NCBI RefSeq assembly: GCF_039533965.1
Contig: NZ_BAAAUN010000001.1
Span: 2,144,950-2,208,949, forward strand
Origin: Microbacterium luteolum
GTDB taxonomy: Bacteria; Actinomycetota; Actinomycetes; Actinomycetales; Microbacteriaceae
Length of the DNA: 64,000 bases
Reading direction: 5' to 3'
The position numbers were made by a program, and so were the translations under genes. A model generated the notes under the pieces. The model saw only the letters and a list, made by a program, of their open reading frames with translations, did not search any database and was not told the DNA's origin. The first letter of the stretch is position 1. Every line of letters starts with the position of its first letter. Shown here piece after piece: positions 1 to 8,461 of this stretch.

Positions 1-879
1 ACCTGCAGGAACGTACCACCACCACAGCCGGGGGAATGCACCGTTCTGCTGCGCCCAGAACAGGATCGTGCCCCAGTTCAGGTTGCTGACCGGGATCACG
101 CCGATGAAGGCGAGCGTCGTGAGACCAAGGATCGCGGCGGTCACGGTGCCGACGAAGCTCGACGCGATGAGCGCCATGAGGTTCGGCAGCATCTCGACGG
201 TGATGATGCGGCGCAGGGGTTCGCCGTTGGCCCGCGCCGCCTGGATGAAGTCGCGGTTGCGCAGCGACATCGTCTGGGCGCGCAGCACTCTCGCGCCCCA
301 TGCCCAGCCGGTCAGGCCGAGGACCGCGGCGATCACGATCAGCGGCGGGTTCTCGAACTGCGACGCGATGATGATGATCAGCGGGATGCCGGGGATCACC
401 AGGAACACGTTGGTCAGGGCCGAGAGCGACTCGCTCTTCCAGCCGCGCACATAGCCCGAGATGACCCCGATCGTGATCGCGATGACCGTGGCGATGGCGG
501 CGGAGAGGAAGCCGACGACGATCACGCCGCGCGTGCCGAAGATGATCTGGCTGAGCACGTCCTCGCCCATGTGGGTGGTGCCGAGCCAGTGCTCGAACGA
601 CGGCGGCTGCCGCAGCGCCGAGCGGTCCTTCTGGGTCGCACCGTAGGGGGCGATCCAATCGGCGAGGATCGCGACGAGCACGAAGACACCGAGGATGATG
701 AGCCCGGCGATCGACTTGCGGTTGCGGAACATCGCGAACGCCTGCGCGAGCTGCGAGCGGAAGGTCCGCTGCTCCGGAGGGACGGATGCCGGCGCGCGCA
801 GGGTCGCCGTCTCCGGCATCCCCGAGGCGACCGGCGACCCGTCGGGCGCGGTGGTTCCGGCGGTGGTGGGAACGGTCAT
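1..879 (-). CDS. ABC transporter permease, DppC/OppC type (3' part cut by window edge)
   Basis: Second inner-membrane permease of a peptide/nickel-class (family 5) ABC importer. The ATG at 879 lies one base after the stop of the DppB-like gene, so the two are translationally coupled. The visible 293 residues have a long cytoplasmic N-tail, a first membrane helix after the RNRKS stretch, and the conserved permease EAA loop that contacts the ATPases (ARANGEP followed by an ITVEMLPN-like segment). The C-terminus lies beyond base 1. Substrate cannot be read from the sequence; the neighbouring M20 amidohydrolase suggests peptides or N-acyl/amide compounds (inference). Confidence 0.93.
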   Translation of the reverse strand, partial: MTVPTTAGTTAPDGSPVASGMPETATLRAPASVPPEQRTFRSQLAQAFAMFRNRKSIAGLIILGVFVLVAILADWIAPYGATQKDRSALRQPPSFEHWLGTTHMGEDVLSQIIFGTRGVIVVGFLSAAIATVIAITIGVISGYVRGWKSESLSALTNVFLVIPGIPLIIIIASQFENPPLIVIAAVLGLTGWAWGARVLRAQTMSLRNRDFIQAARANGEPLRRIITVEMLPNLMALIASSFVGTVTAAILGLTTLAFIGVIPVSNLNWGTILFWAQQNGAFPRLWWWYVPAG

Positions 880-880
880 C

Positions 881-1966
881 TCAGGCCTCCGTCTGACGAG
901 TGCGCGGATCGAGGTAGGCGTACACGACATCGGCGAGGATGTTCGCGACGAGCACCGAGAGCGTGATCACGAGGAACACGCCCTGCATGAGCGCATAGTC
1001 CTTGGCGTTGGTGGCGTCGAGCAGGAGCTTGCCGACGCCGGGGTAGCTGAAGACCATCTCCATCACGATCGTGCCGCCGACGATGAACCCGATCGAGAGC
1101 GCGAAGCTCTGGATCTGCGGCAGCACGGCATTGCGGGCGGCATAGGCCCACAGCACGCGGCGGTTCGGCATGCCCTTCGCCTGCGCGACGGTGATGTAGT
1201 CCTCGTCGAGCACGGTCAGCATCATGTTGCGCATGCCGAGCATCCATCCGCCGAGCGACGCGATGATGATGGTCAGCGCCGGCAGCGTGCCGTGCATGAT
1301 CACCTGGCCGATGAAGTCGAAGCTCCACTCCGGCGACTGCCCCTTGTCGTAGGCGTGCGACGAGGGGAACCACTTCAGCGTCGAGGAGAAGATCGCGATC
1401 GCGATCAGACCGAGCCAGAAGTACGGGATCGTGTTGAAGAACGTCGTGATCGGGATCAGGGCGTCGAGCCTGCTGCCGCGCCGCCACCCGACGATCGCCC
1501 CGCCGATCGTGCCGATCGCGAACGAGATGATCGTCGCGAGCCCGACCAGCCCGAGCGTCCAGGGCAGGGCGGCCGACAGCACCTCGCCGACCGGCCGCAG
1601 GCCGTGGAGCGTCGAGATGCCGAGGTCGCCGCGGAACAGCATGCCCCAATATTCGAGGTACTGCTGCCAGATCGACTTGTCGGTGTCGATGCCCAGGAGG
1701 ATGCGGAGCGAGTCGGCGGCCTCCGGGCTCACGTTGCGGTTGCGCGCCAGGTACGAGCTGACCGCGTCGCCCTTCATGAAACGCGGCAGGAAGAAGTTGA
1801 TCGTGAGGGCGGCCCAGAGGGTGAAGAGGTAGAACGCCGCGCGGCCGGCGAAGAAGCGCCAGGGCACTGGTCGTCGCGCGCGCTCGGCGGTCGTCGCGGT
1901 GGTGCCGACTTCGAGGGCGTCGTTCGCGACGAGGTCGTCGTCGAGGTGGGGCGATGCGGTGGTCAC
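881..1966 (-). CDS. ABC transporter permease, DppB/OppB type
   Basis: First permease of the family 5 importer, 361 aa. It starts with GTG at 1966, which overlaps the TGA of the upstream ATPase gene (GTGA). After a cytoplasmic tail of about 40 residues there is a helix ending in the NFFLPRFMKGD-type sequence typical of DppB, then further membrane segments and an EAA loop (AQAKGMPNRRVLW). The long insert between the first helix and the permease domain (residues about 65-120) is usual for the family. Probable operon order: lipoprotein 5377, ATPase, ATPase, this permease, DppC. Confidence 0.95.
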   Translation of the reverse strand: MTTASPHLDDDLVANDALEVGTTATTAERARRPVPWRFFAGRAAFYLFTLWAALTINFFLPRFMKGDAVSSYLARNRNVSPEAADSLRILLGIDTDKSIWQQYLEYWGMLFRGDLGISTLHGLRPVGEVLSAALPWTLGLVGLATIISFAIGTIGGAIVGWRRGSRLDALIPITTFFNTIPYFWLGLIAIAIFSSTLKWFPSSHAYDKGQSPEWSFDFIGQVIMHGTLPALTIIIASLGGWMLGMRNMMLTVLDEDYITVAQAKGMPNRRVLWAYAARNAVLPQIQSFALSIGFIVGGTIVMEMVFSYPGVGKLLLDATNAKDYALMQGVFLVITLSVLVANILADVVYAYLDPRTRQTEA

Positions 1967-2760
1967 AGGGCACCTCCGGTCGAGGCGAAGTGCTTCTCCG
2001 GATCGGGAGACGCCGCGCGCAGTTCGCGGGTGTACGGGTTCTGGGGGTTCAGGATGACGTCGTCGGCGGTGCCGTACTCGACGACCCGCCCCTGGTTGAG
2101 CACCATGATCTCGTCGCTGAAGTGGCGGGCGGTGGCGAGGTCGTGGGTGATGTAGAGCACGCCGAGGCCCTCCTCGCGCTGCAGATCGGCGAGCAGAGTG
2201 AGCACGCCGAGACGGATCGAGACGTCGAGCATCGACACGGGTTCGTCGGCGACGAGCAGCGACGGCCGCGAGGCGAGCGCGCGGGCGATGGCGACGCGCT
2301 GGCGCTGGCCGCCGGAGAGCTCGTGCGGGCGGCGGTCGATCACGGCATCCGCATCGAGGCGCACCCGGGCGAGCAATCGGCGGACCTCGGCGTCGGTGTC
2401 CTTCTTCGGCACGACCGCGTCGAGGCGGATCGGCCGCTCGAGGTGGTAGCGGATCGAGTGGTACGGGTTGAGCGAGGCGAACGGGTCCTGGAAGACCATG
2501 CGCAGCTGCTGCCGGTAGCGGCGCAGTCCCTTCCCGCGACGCGGGATCGACTGTCCGTCGAGCAGCACCTCGCCGCTGGTCGGGGTCTCCAGCTGCGTGA
2601 GGATCTTCGCGATCGTCGACTTGCCGCTGCCGGACTGGCCGACCAGGCCGATCGTGCGGCCCGAGGTCAGCGTGAAGCTGACGTCGTCGAGCGCCTTGAT
2701 GCGGCCGGCGCCGCGGACGTTGTAGCTCTTCGTGACGCCGCGGAATTCGAGCGTGGTCAT
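1963..2760 (-). CDS. ABC transporter ATP-binding protein, DppF/OppF type
   Basis: Cytoplasmic ATPase subunit of 265 aa that powers the family 5 importer. It has Walker A GQSGSGKS, signature LSGGQRQR, Walker B SLLVADEP and an H-loop in ITHDL. The ATG at 2760 overlaps the preceding ATPase stop by four bases (ATGA), and the gene end overlaps the next GTG start by four. The frame stays open upstream, but that part is antisense to the other ATPase. The short C-terminal extension carries the oligopeptide-transporter sequence LNPQNPYTRELRAA, typical of this subfamily. Confidence 0.95.
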   Translation of the reverse strand: MTTLEFRGVTKSYNVRGAGRIKALDDVSFTLTSGRTIGLVGQSGSGKSTIAKILTQLETPTSGEVLLDGQSIPRRGKGLRRYRQQLRMVFQDPFASLNPYHSIRYHLERPIRLDAVVPKKDTDAEVRRLLARVRLDADAVIDRRPHELSGGQRQRVAIARALASRPSLLVADEPVSMLDVSIRLGVLTLLADLQREEGLGVLYITHDLATARHFSDEIMVLNQGRVVEYGTADDVILNPQNPYTRELRAASPDPEKHFASTGGAL

Positions 2761-3581
2761 CGGACCAGCACCCCTCTCTCCCCGGTCAGCCGGGGGAACG
2801 ACGACAGCAGGGTCCTCGTGTACTCGTGCTGCGGACGCCGCCAGATCTCCTCGGCGCTCGCGAGCTCGATTATGCGTCCCTCGCGCATGATCGCGATCCG
2901 GTCGCTGATCTCGAGGAGCAGGGGGAGGTCGTGGGTGATGAAGATCACCGAGAAGCCGAACTCGTGCCGCAGCTGCGAGATCTGCTTGATGATCTCCCGC
3001 TGCACCAGCACATCGAGCGCGGTGGTCGGCTCGTCCATCACCATGAGCTGGGGCCGCAGCGCGAGGGCCATCGCGATCATCACGCGCTGCCGCATGCCGC
3101 CCGAGAGCTCGTGCGGGAAGGACCGCATGCGCTGGCGTCCGACCTTGACGATCTCGAGCAGTTCTTCGGCCTCGGCACGGCGCTGGCGGCGGTTCATCCC
3201 CGGGCGGTGGATCTCGAAGACGTCCTCGAGCTGCGAGCCGATCGTGTCGACCGGGTTGAGGGCGTTCATCGCCCCCTGGAAGACCATCGAGACCTTGTCC
3301 CAGCGGAAGCGCTGCATCGCGTCGACGTCGAGGGCGTTGATGTCGACGTCGTCGCCGGATGCGTCGTGGAAGACGACGTCTCCGCCGGTGATGACGGCCG
3401 GCGCGCGCAGCAGTCGCTGCACGCCGTACGCGAGCGTGGTCTTGCCGCATCCGCTCTCGCCGGCGAGTCCGAGGATCTCGCCGCGCTGGAGTTCCAGCGT
3501 GACATCGGTCACCGCCTCGACCGGCGGATCGACGTCGTACACGACCGAGAAGTCGCGCACGGTGAGGAGGGGGTCTGACAT
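2757..3581 (-). CDS. ABC transporter ATP-binding protein, DppD/OppD type
   Basis: ATPase partner of the gene at 1963-2760, 274 aa. It has Walker A GESGCGKT, signature LSGGMRQR, Walker B LMVMDEPT and H-loop ITHDL. I chose ATG 3581 (MSDPLLTVRD) over the in-frame ATG at 3599 because an AAGGA ribosome site lies 10-11 nt before 3581 and overlaps the alternative start region. It is separated from the lipoprotein gene by a palindromic repeat at 3624-3671, so it may be read at a different level from the binding protein. Confidence 0.93.
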   Translation of the reverse strand: MSDPLLTVRDFSVVYDVDPPVEAVTDVTLELQRGEILGLAGESGCGKTTLAYGVQRLLRAPAVITGGDVVFHDASGDDVDINALDVDAMQRFRWDKVSMVFQGAMNALNPVDTIGSQLEDVFEIHRPGMNRRQRRAEAEELLEIVKVGRQRMRSFPHELSGGMRQRVMIAMALALRPQLMVMDEPTTALDVLVQREIIKQISQLRHEFGFSVIFITHDLPLLLEISDRIAIMREGRIIELASAEEIWRRPQHEYTRTLLSSFPRLTGERGVLVR

Positions 3582-3623
3582 GGGGGTGTGTTCCTTCATC
3601 GATCAGAGGGGGAGGCGCCGGCC

Positions 3624-3671
3624 CTTCGACAAGCTCAGGGACCCAGTGCTGGATGGCTGAGCCTGTCGAAG
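3624..3671. repeat. Palindromic intergenic element, family 1 copy
   Basis: Inverted arms CTTCGACAAGCTCAG and CTGAGCCTGTCGAAG flank a short spacer. The same unit recurs at 21203-21260, 40175-40222, 44102-44170 and 44189-44261. Here it lies between the binding-protein gene and the ATPase genes of one operon, where the transcript would form a stem-loop. It could lower downstream expression or protect the binding-protein mRNA (inference). Confidence 0.85.
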
Positions 3672-3712
3672 CCCCGTCAAGAGGGTCGAGACCGGGCCTC
3701 CCCATCGGGTGC

Positions 3713-5377
3713 TTACTCGGCGGGCTTCAGCTTCGTGAGGATCTGCACGATGTTCTGCTGCGTCGGGTCGGCCGATGCGTACGGGTCCTCCTCCGACGGC
3801 CAGCCGACGTAGTTCCGCGTGTTGAACTCGCCGAGCAGCGGGTGCGCACCCAGCGGGATCGCCGGAACCTGATCGACGAAGATCCTCTGCATGGTGTCGA
3901 GCGCGGCCGTGCGCTCCTCGTCGGAGGCGGCGTTCGCGTAGGTGTTCAGCGCCTCGGTGGCCGCCGGGTCCTCGAAGCGTCCGAAGTTGAATCCGGCGAT
4001 GCCGTCGGGCGAGATCCAGCGCGGGTCCATGGTGGACGTGTAGAGACCGTAGGCGGTACCGCTGTCCTCGAGCCAGTGGATGATGGCCGAGAACGTGCCG
4101 TCGTCACGCGGGCCCTGCCAGCCGCCCCAGTCGGGCATGTCGATCTTCACCTCAGCGCCGATCGAGTCCGAGACGTCTTCGGCGATCAGCTCCTGCGCGG
4201 TGTTCCAGTCGCTCCATCCGGAGGGAACCGAGAGCGTGAAGGAGACGGGCGTGCCGTCGGGATCGATGAGCGCGTCGCCGTCCCACGTGTAGCCGGCGTC
4301 CTTCAGGACGCCGCGGGCCTTCTCGGCGTCGACCGAGTACTCCTCGCCCTGGAACTCGGGCTGGATCTCGTCCTCGAGGATCGAGGACAGTCCGGTGACC
4401 GACCAGACCGGCTCGCTGGCGCCCTCGCGGGCGATGTCGACGTAGGCGTCGCGGTCGATCACCCAGGCGAGAGCCTGACGGAACGCGGGGTCGTCGAACG
4501 GCTTCTGGTGCAGGTTCATGAAGAGCGTCGCGGACCCGGTGGTCGGGGCGGCCCAGAACTTGTTGTGCTCGGGATCGGCGGAGAGGAACTGCTCCTCGAT
4601 CTGCGGGATGAACGCCTGGGCCCAGTCGGCCTCGCCCTGGGCGAGCGCGGTGGTCAGCGCGGTGTTGTCGCCGTAGGAGACGTAGTGCAGCTCGGGCACG
4701 GCCAGGTCGCCGCCCCAGTAGTCGTCGCGCGCCTCGAGGGTGACCGACTCGGTCGACCAGTTCGACAGCGCGTAGGGGCCGGTGCCGACGAGGTCGTCGC
4801 CCTTGACGGGGTCGGTGGCCGGCTCGTCGAGGTTCTCCCAGATGTGCTTGGGGACGATCGGCACATGCAGCACACGGGCCTGGTTGACGAACTTCGACTG
4901 CCCGAAGGTCAGGGTCACGGCGTCGCCTTCGACTGTCGCGCCTTCGAACTGGAGACCTGCGGTGTCGAGCGCCGGAGTCGAGACGAGCTCGTAGGTGAAG
5001 ACGATGTCGTCGGCGGTGAACGGCTCGCCGTCGCTCCAGGTGACGTCCTTGCGCGGGACCACGGTCACGGCGGTGTAGTCGTCGTTCCACTCGATGCTCT
5101 CGGCCAGCCAGGGGGTCACTTCGCGGTCGCCGGTCTGGTTGACGAGGCCGAGCGTCTCGAAGATGACCTTGCCGTAGCCGTACTTCGAGGCGGACGAGTC
5201 GCCGACGAACGGGTTGTTCGACTCGGTGGTGATCGCGCCGTCGGGCTTCGCGATCGTGAGGGCGGCCGACTCGCCCGAGCCGGCGTCGTCGTTCCCGCCG
5301 GCGGAGCAGCCGGCGAGGGCCGAGATTCCGAGGGCGGTGATCGCCGTGACGGCGATCAGGGATTTCCTGAGCTTCAT
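3713..5377 (-). CDS. Peptide-type (family 5) substrate-binding lipoprotein
   Basis: Extracytoplasmic solute-binding protein, 554 aa, first gene of the importer operon. It starts at ATG 5377 behind AAGGAGA; the longer open frame upstream is ignored because this site fits exactly. The signal peptide ends in lipobox LAGC (Cys24), so the protein is expected to be lipid-anchored. The family 5 fold is visible through the EWNDDYTAV-type N-domain and the repeated FRQALAWVIDRD motif. The ligand is not identifiable by eye. It is divergent from the TetR gene, with inverted repeats between them. Confidence 0.94.
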   Translation of the reverse strand: MKLRKSLIAVTAITALGISALAGCSAGGNDDAGSGESAALTIAKPDGAITTESNNPFVGDSSASKYGYGKVIFETLGLVNQTGDREVTPWLAESIEWNDDYTAVTVVPRKDVTWSDGEPFTADDIVFTYELVSTPALDTAGLQFEGATVEGDAVTLTFGQSKFVNQARVLHVPIVPKHIWENLDEPATDPVKGDDLVGTGPYALSNWSTESVTLEARDDYWGGDLAVPELHYVSYGDNTALTTALAQGEADWAQAFIPQIEEQFLSADPEHNKFWAAPTTGSATLFMNLHQKPFDDPAFRQALAWVIDRDAYVDIAREGASEPVWSVTGLSSILEDEIQPEFQGEEYSVDAEKARGVLKDAGYTWDGDALIDPDGTPVSFTLSVPSGWSDWNTAQELIAEDVSDSIGAEVKIDMPDWGGWQGPRDDGTFSAIIHWLEDSGTAYGLYTSTMDPRWISPDGIAGFNFGRFEDPAATEALNTYANAASDEERTAALDTMQRIFVDQVPAIPLGAHPLLGEFNTRNYVGWPSEEDPYASADPTQQNIVQILTKLKPAE

Positions 5378-5421
5378 TGCTTCTCCTTGGGCACGGTCGT
5401 TGTGCTGCGTGGGGGACATTC

Positions 5422-5467
5422 ACTTACTGGCGAGAAAGTAAGTATTGGTGAGGTTACCCACTGGTAA
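5422..5467. promoter_or_regulatory. Probable TetR operators between binding-protein and regulator genes
   Basis: Two inverted repeats lie in the 95-130 bp divergent gap. ACTTACT (5422-5428) and AGTAAGT (5437-5443) are perfect 7-bp arms with an 8-bp spacer. TTACC (5454-5458) and GGTAA (5463-5467) form a second, shorter one with the same TTAC core. Position and symmetry suggest the adjacent TetR protein binds here and controls both directions (inference). Confidence 0.6.
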
Positions 5468-5508
5468 GTAAGATGGCAAGTGCACGGCCGACGAAGGGGA
5501 TCAGCGTG

Positions 5509-6147
5509 GTGGACGACGAGTCGAAGGTGCGTCCGTCGACCCGTGCCAAGCGCGAGCAGATCCTCAAGGCCGCGGTCGAGATCTTCGGTAACAAGGGGTC
5601 GACCAACGGCACTCTCGCCGATGTGGCCGAGCAGGTCGGTATCACCCACGCCGGCGTCCTGCATCACTTCGGCTCCAAGCAGAAGCTCCTTCTCGAGGTG
5701 CTCTCCTACCGCGATCAGGCGGATGTGGCCGCCCTCGAGAAGAAGCACATCCCCGGCGGGCCCGAACTCTTCCTCCACCTCGTGCGCACGGCTTTCGCGA
5801 ACGAGAAGCGCCCCGGCATCGTGCAGGCGTACACGGTGCTCTCCTCGGAGTCCGTCACCGACGACCACCCGGGCCGCGAGTACTTCGAGGAGCGGTACAC
5901 GACCCTGCGCCGCGAGGTGACCGCAGCTTTCCACGAGCTCTGCGCCCAGGAGGGCGTCGACGATCCGCAGAGCATCGCCGCGGCATCCGCCGGCATCCTC
6001 GCGGTCATGGACGGCCTGCAACTGCAGTGGCTCCTGCACCCCGGCACCATCGAACTCGGCGGGGCGAGCGAGTTCGCGATCCGGGCGATCGTGAACGGCG
6101 TCCTGCACCCGGGTCCGGAGCTGGGAACGTACTCCCGCGAGGGCTGA
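5509..6147 (+). CDS. TetR/AcrR family transcriptional regulator
   Basis: About 212 aa from GTG 5509. The N-terminal TetR helix-turn-helix reads through ILKAAVEIFGNKG and LADVAEQVGITHAGVLHHFGSK; the remainder is the ligand/dimer domain. An in-frame ATG at 5473 would add 12 residues but abuts the operator and has no ribosome site, whereas GTG 5506/5509 follow AAGGGGA by 5-8 nt. It is divergent from the peptide-type importer and followed 130 bp later by the M20 amidohydrolase, so it plausibly senses the imported substrate or its product. Confidence 0.9.
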   Translation: MDDESKVRPSTRAKREQILKAAVEIFGNKGSTNGTLADVAEQVGITHAGVLHHFGSKQKLLLEVLSYRDQADVAALEKKHIPGGPELFLHLVRTAFANEKRPGIVQAYTVLSSESVTDDHPGREYFEERYTTLRREVTAAFHELCAQEGVDDPQSIAAASAGILAVMDGLQLQWLLHPGTIELGGASEFAIRAIVNGVLHPGPELGTYSREG

Positions 6148-6173
6148 CAAGGTTCCGCTCGAATACTCCGCGG

Positions 6174-6247
6174 ACCCGGCCCTTTTCCTGCGAGCCACCC
6201 CCTTATCGCGCACCACAGAGGGCTGGCTCGAGCAGAAGGGGCCGGGT
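6174..6247. repeat. Imperfect long inverted repeat after the TetR gene
   Basis: ACCCGGCCC... (from 6174) pairs imperfectly with ...GGGGCCGGGT (ending 6247) across a loop of about 40 nt. It may form a terminator-like stem for the TetR transcript just before the promoter of the next gene. There is no clear U-tract. Confidence 0.4.
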
Positions 6248-6267
6248 CGGCACAATGCATCCCCGAG

Positions 6268-6273
6268 TAGGCT
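6268..6273 (+). promoter_or_regulatory. -10 box TAGGCT for a leaderless M20 amidohydrolase transcript
   Basis: TAGGCT ends 7 nt before ATG 6281, and no Shine-Dalgarno-like purine run precedes the ATG. This spacing puts transcription start at the A of ATG, the usual layout of leaderless actinobacterial mRNAs. Confidence 0.6.
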
Positions 6274-6280
6274 CGGGGCC

Positions 6281-7495
6281 ATGACGATCGACCTCGAAGC
6301 GCTCTACATCGACCTGCACCAGCATCCCGAGCTCTCGTTCCAGGAGACGCGCACCGCCGGCATCGCCGCTGCTCACCTGCGCGATCTGGGCCTCGAGGTC
6401 GAGGAGGGCGTCGGGGTCACCGGCGTCGTCGGAGTTCTCGAGAACGGCGCAGGCCCGGTCGTCTGGGTGCGCGCCGACATGGATGCCCTGCCCGTCGAGG
6501 AGCAGACCGGCCTGGCCTACGCGAGCACCGCCAAGGGCGTGGACCCCTCGGGGAACACCGTCCCGGTCATGCACGCCTGCGGGCACGACATGCACGTCAC
6601 GGCGATGGTCGGCGCGGTCGAGAAGCTCGTCGCCGAGAAGGCCGACTGGACGGGCACGCTCGTGGTGCTGATCCAGCCCGCAGAGGAGTACGGCGCCGGT
6701 GCGCGAGCGATGCTCGACGACGGCATCCTCAGCCGCTATCCGAAGCCCGACGTCGTGCTGGGCCAGCACGTCACCCCGCTCCCCGCCGGGATCATCGGCG
6801 TGCGCAGCGGCACCCAGATGGCGGCATCCGACGGTCTCACGGTCATCCTTCATGGCCGGGGCGGGCACGGCTCCCGCCCGCACTCCACGATCGACCCGGT
6901 CGTGATGGCGGCGGCCACGGTGATGCGGCTGCAGACCATCGCCTCCCGCGAGATCGACCCGCAGGGCGTGGGCGTCGTGACGGTCGGCTCGATCCACGCC
7001 GGCCTGAAGAACAACATCATCCCGGCAGAGGCGACACTCGAGCTGAGCCTGCGCTACCCGAACGAAGAAGCCCGCGAGAAGGTGCTCGCGAGCGTCGAGC
7101 GCATCGTGCGCGCCGAGGCCCTCGCCTCCGGCGCCGAGCGCGAGCCCGAGATCCACACGCTGCACACGCTGCCGGCCACGATCAACGACGAAGATGCCAC
7201 GGTCCGGGTGACCGCCGCCCTGCAGCGGGCACTGGGCGAGGCATCCGTCATCGATCCCGGGATGTTCACCGGCAGCGAGGACGTCTCGTGGTTCGCACGG
7301 GATGCCGGAGTGCCCCTGGTCTTCTGGTTCTGGGGCGGAGTCGACCCGACGCGTTTCGCCGAGGCCGCCGCCGCCGGGCGCCTGGATAAGGACATCCCGA
7401 CGAACCACTCGCCGTACTTCGCGCCGGAGATCCACCCGACCATCGAGGTCGGCGTGACCGCTCTGTCCTCGGCTGCGCGCGAGTTCCTCGGCTGA
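6281..7495 (+). CDS. M20 family amidohydrolase (HipO/AbgB-like metallopeptidase)
   Basis: 404-aa zinc/manganese amidohydrolase predicted to cleave N-acyl amino acids or small amide/peptide bonds in the cytoplasm. The metal-site motifs are visible: RADMDALP near residue 65, HACGHDMH near residue 90, and the QPAEE dyad with the catalytic Glu. The dimerisation domain contains GRGGHGSRPH. Full length for the M20D subfamily. It follows the TetR gene and the ABC importer, which fits uptake followed by hydrolysis (inference). The start is supported by the leaderless -10 at 6268. Confidence 0.92.
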   Translation: MTIDLEALYIDLHQHPELSFQETRTAGIAAAHLRDLGLEVEEGVGVTGVVGVLENGAGPVVWVRADMDALPVEEQTGLAYASTAKGVDPSGNTVPVMHACGHDMHVTAMVGAVEKLVAEKADWTGTLVVLIQPAEEYGAGARAMLDDGILSRYPKPDVVLGQHVTPLPAGIIGVRSGTQMAASDGLTVILHGRGGHGSRPHSTIDPVVMAAATVMRLQTIASREIDPQGVGVVTVGSIHAGLKNNIIPAEATLELSLRYPNEEAREKVLASVERIVRAEALASGAEREPEIHTLHTLPATINDEDATVRVTAALQRALGEASVIDPGMFTGSEDVSWFARDAGVPLVFWFWGGVDPTRFAEAAAAGRLDKDIPTNHSPYFAPEIHPTIEVGVTALSSAAREFLG

Positions 7496-7501
7496 GCGTC
7501 G

Positions 7502-7765
7502 TCAGAGGCGTCGCACCGTGATCGCCTCGCGTCCGTACTCCTGTCGCGCCGTCCGCATGCACCGCGAGCACAGGATCTCGACGCGCCGCGGATGACCCTC
7601 GCCGCACACGCAGTCGATCGTGACGCGCCATTTGGCCTTGCGTCCGCAGGGGGCGTAGCCGGTCTCGTCGCCGTGGTCGCACTCGCAGCGCTGCGGTTCG
7701 CGATCGATGCCGGCCAGAGACCCGACGTCGACGACGCTCTCGGTATCGACATTCGCTGCACTCAC
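7502..7765 (-). CDS. Small Cys-rich hypothetical protein, probable metal binder
   Basis: 87 aa from GTG 7765, chosen because GGGAG lies 9 nt upstream; a TTG at 7801 would lengthen it. Seven cysteines are arranged CEC, a lone C, CVC and CSRC, a pattern that suggests one or two structural zinc sites. It is convergent with the M20 gene, with only 6 bp between stops. I do not recognise the family or function. Confidence 0.7.
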   Translation of the reverse strand: MSAANVDTESVVDVGSLAGIDREPQRCECDHGDETGYAPCGRKAKWRVTIDCVCGEGHPRRVEILCSRCMRTARQEYGREAITVRRL

Positions 7766-7820
7766 CAGGTGATGCTCCCAGGAGTCACCCGTCGACCGCA
7801 AGAGCGCGACCGGTGGCGGA

Positions 7821-8399
7821 TCAGCCGTTCAGATACTCCAGGTGGAGGGCGAGTGACGCCTCGAGCGTGTCGGTCTCACCAGTGGATCGCAGGACCTGGA
7901 CACCACCCTGGATGCCGGCGATCACGGATGCTGCGACCTTCGTGGCATCCGCATCGGTCCTCGCCTCCCCGGCGTCCTGCATGGATCGGATGCCGCGGGC
8001 GAGGCGTTTCCGCCAGTCGAGGAGAAGCGCGGAGATGACCTCGGCGGCGCCGGGCGTCGAGGCCTGGTCCATGAGGGCGGCGAGCGGGCAGTTCGCTCCG
8101 AGTGCGCGATAGCGGGCGACGACCGCCGCGCTCCACTGCTCCCAGCCGCTCCGACTGGTGAGATCGTCGAGGTGCGGCTGCTGATCATCGATCACCCGAT
8201 CGGCCTCGCGCCGGATGGCAGCGAGCAGTAGCTCCTGCTTGCCGCCCGGGAAGTAGTGGAACAGTTGCCCCTTGCTGGTCCCGGTGACCGCGCGGATGTC
8301 GTCGAGCGTGATCTCACCGGGGGCGTCGCTGCGCAGGTATGCCGCGGTGGTCTCGAGGATGCGGTCTCGAGTCGCGGAGCCCTTGGCTGTCAGGGTCAT
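7821..8399 (-). CDS. TetR/AcrR family transcriptional regulator
   Basis: 192 aa from ATG 8399. The N-terminal helix-turn-helix is LDDIRAVTGTSKGQLFHYFPGGK and the C-terminal half resembles the TetR_C domain with a conserved NCPLAALMDQ-like cysteine motif, as in regulators of reductases and thiol-responsive genes. It is divergent from the SDR gene at 8462, and a 30-bp perfect palindrome lies between them, so it very likely represses the SDR gene and itself. The longer frame upstream would read through the operator and is rejected. Confidence 0.9.
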   Translation of the reverse strand: MTLTAKGSATRDRILETTAAYLRSDAPGEITLDDIRAVTGTSKGQLFHYFPGGKQELLLAAIRREADRVIDDQQPHLDDLTSRSGWEQWSAAVVARYRALGANCPLAALMDQASTPGAAEVISALLLDWRKRLARGIRSMQDAGEARTDADATKVAASVIAGIQGGVQVLRSTGETDTLEASLALHLEYLNG

Positions 8400-8413
8400 G
8401 CTTCCATCCTGCC

Positions 8414-8443
8414 CGCTTTCTGGACTCGCGAGTCCAGAAAGCG
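8414..8443. promoter_or_regulatory. 30-bp perfect palindrome, TetR operator
   Basis: Half-site CTTTCTGGACTCG is followed directly by its reverse complement, and symmetry extends to 15 bp on each side (8414-8428 and 8429-8443). It sits 14 bp from the TetR ATG and 18 bp from the SDR ATG, so one bound dimer or dimer pair could block both promoters. Confidence 0.8.
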
Positions 8444-8461
8444 CGGCGTACCGTCGCCCGC

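Noticed and set aside
695..2155. Long plus-strand frame across the permease genes
   Set aside because: Antisense to DppC/DppB-like genes; arginine/aspartate-rich composition and no recognisable family.
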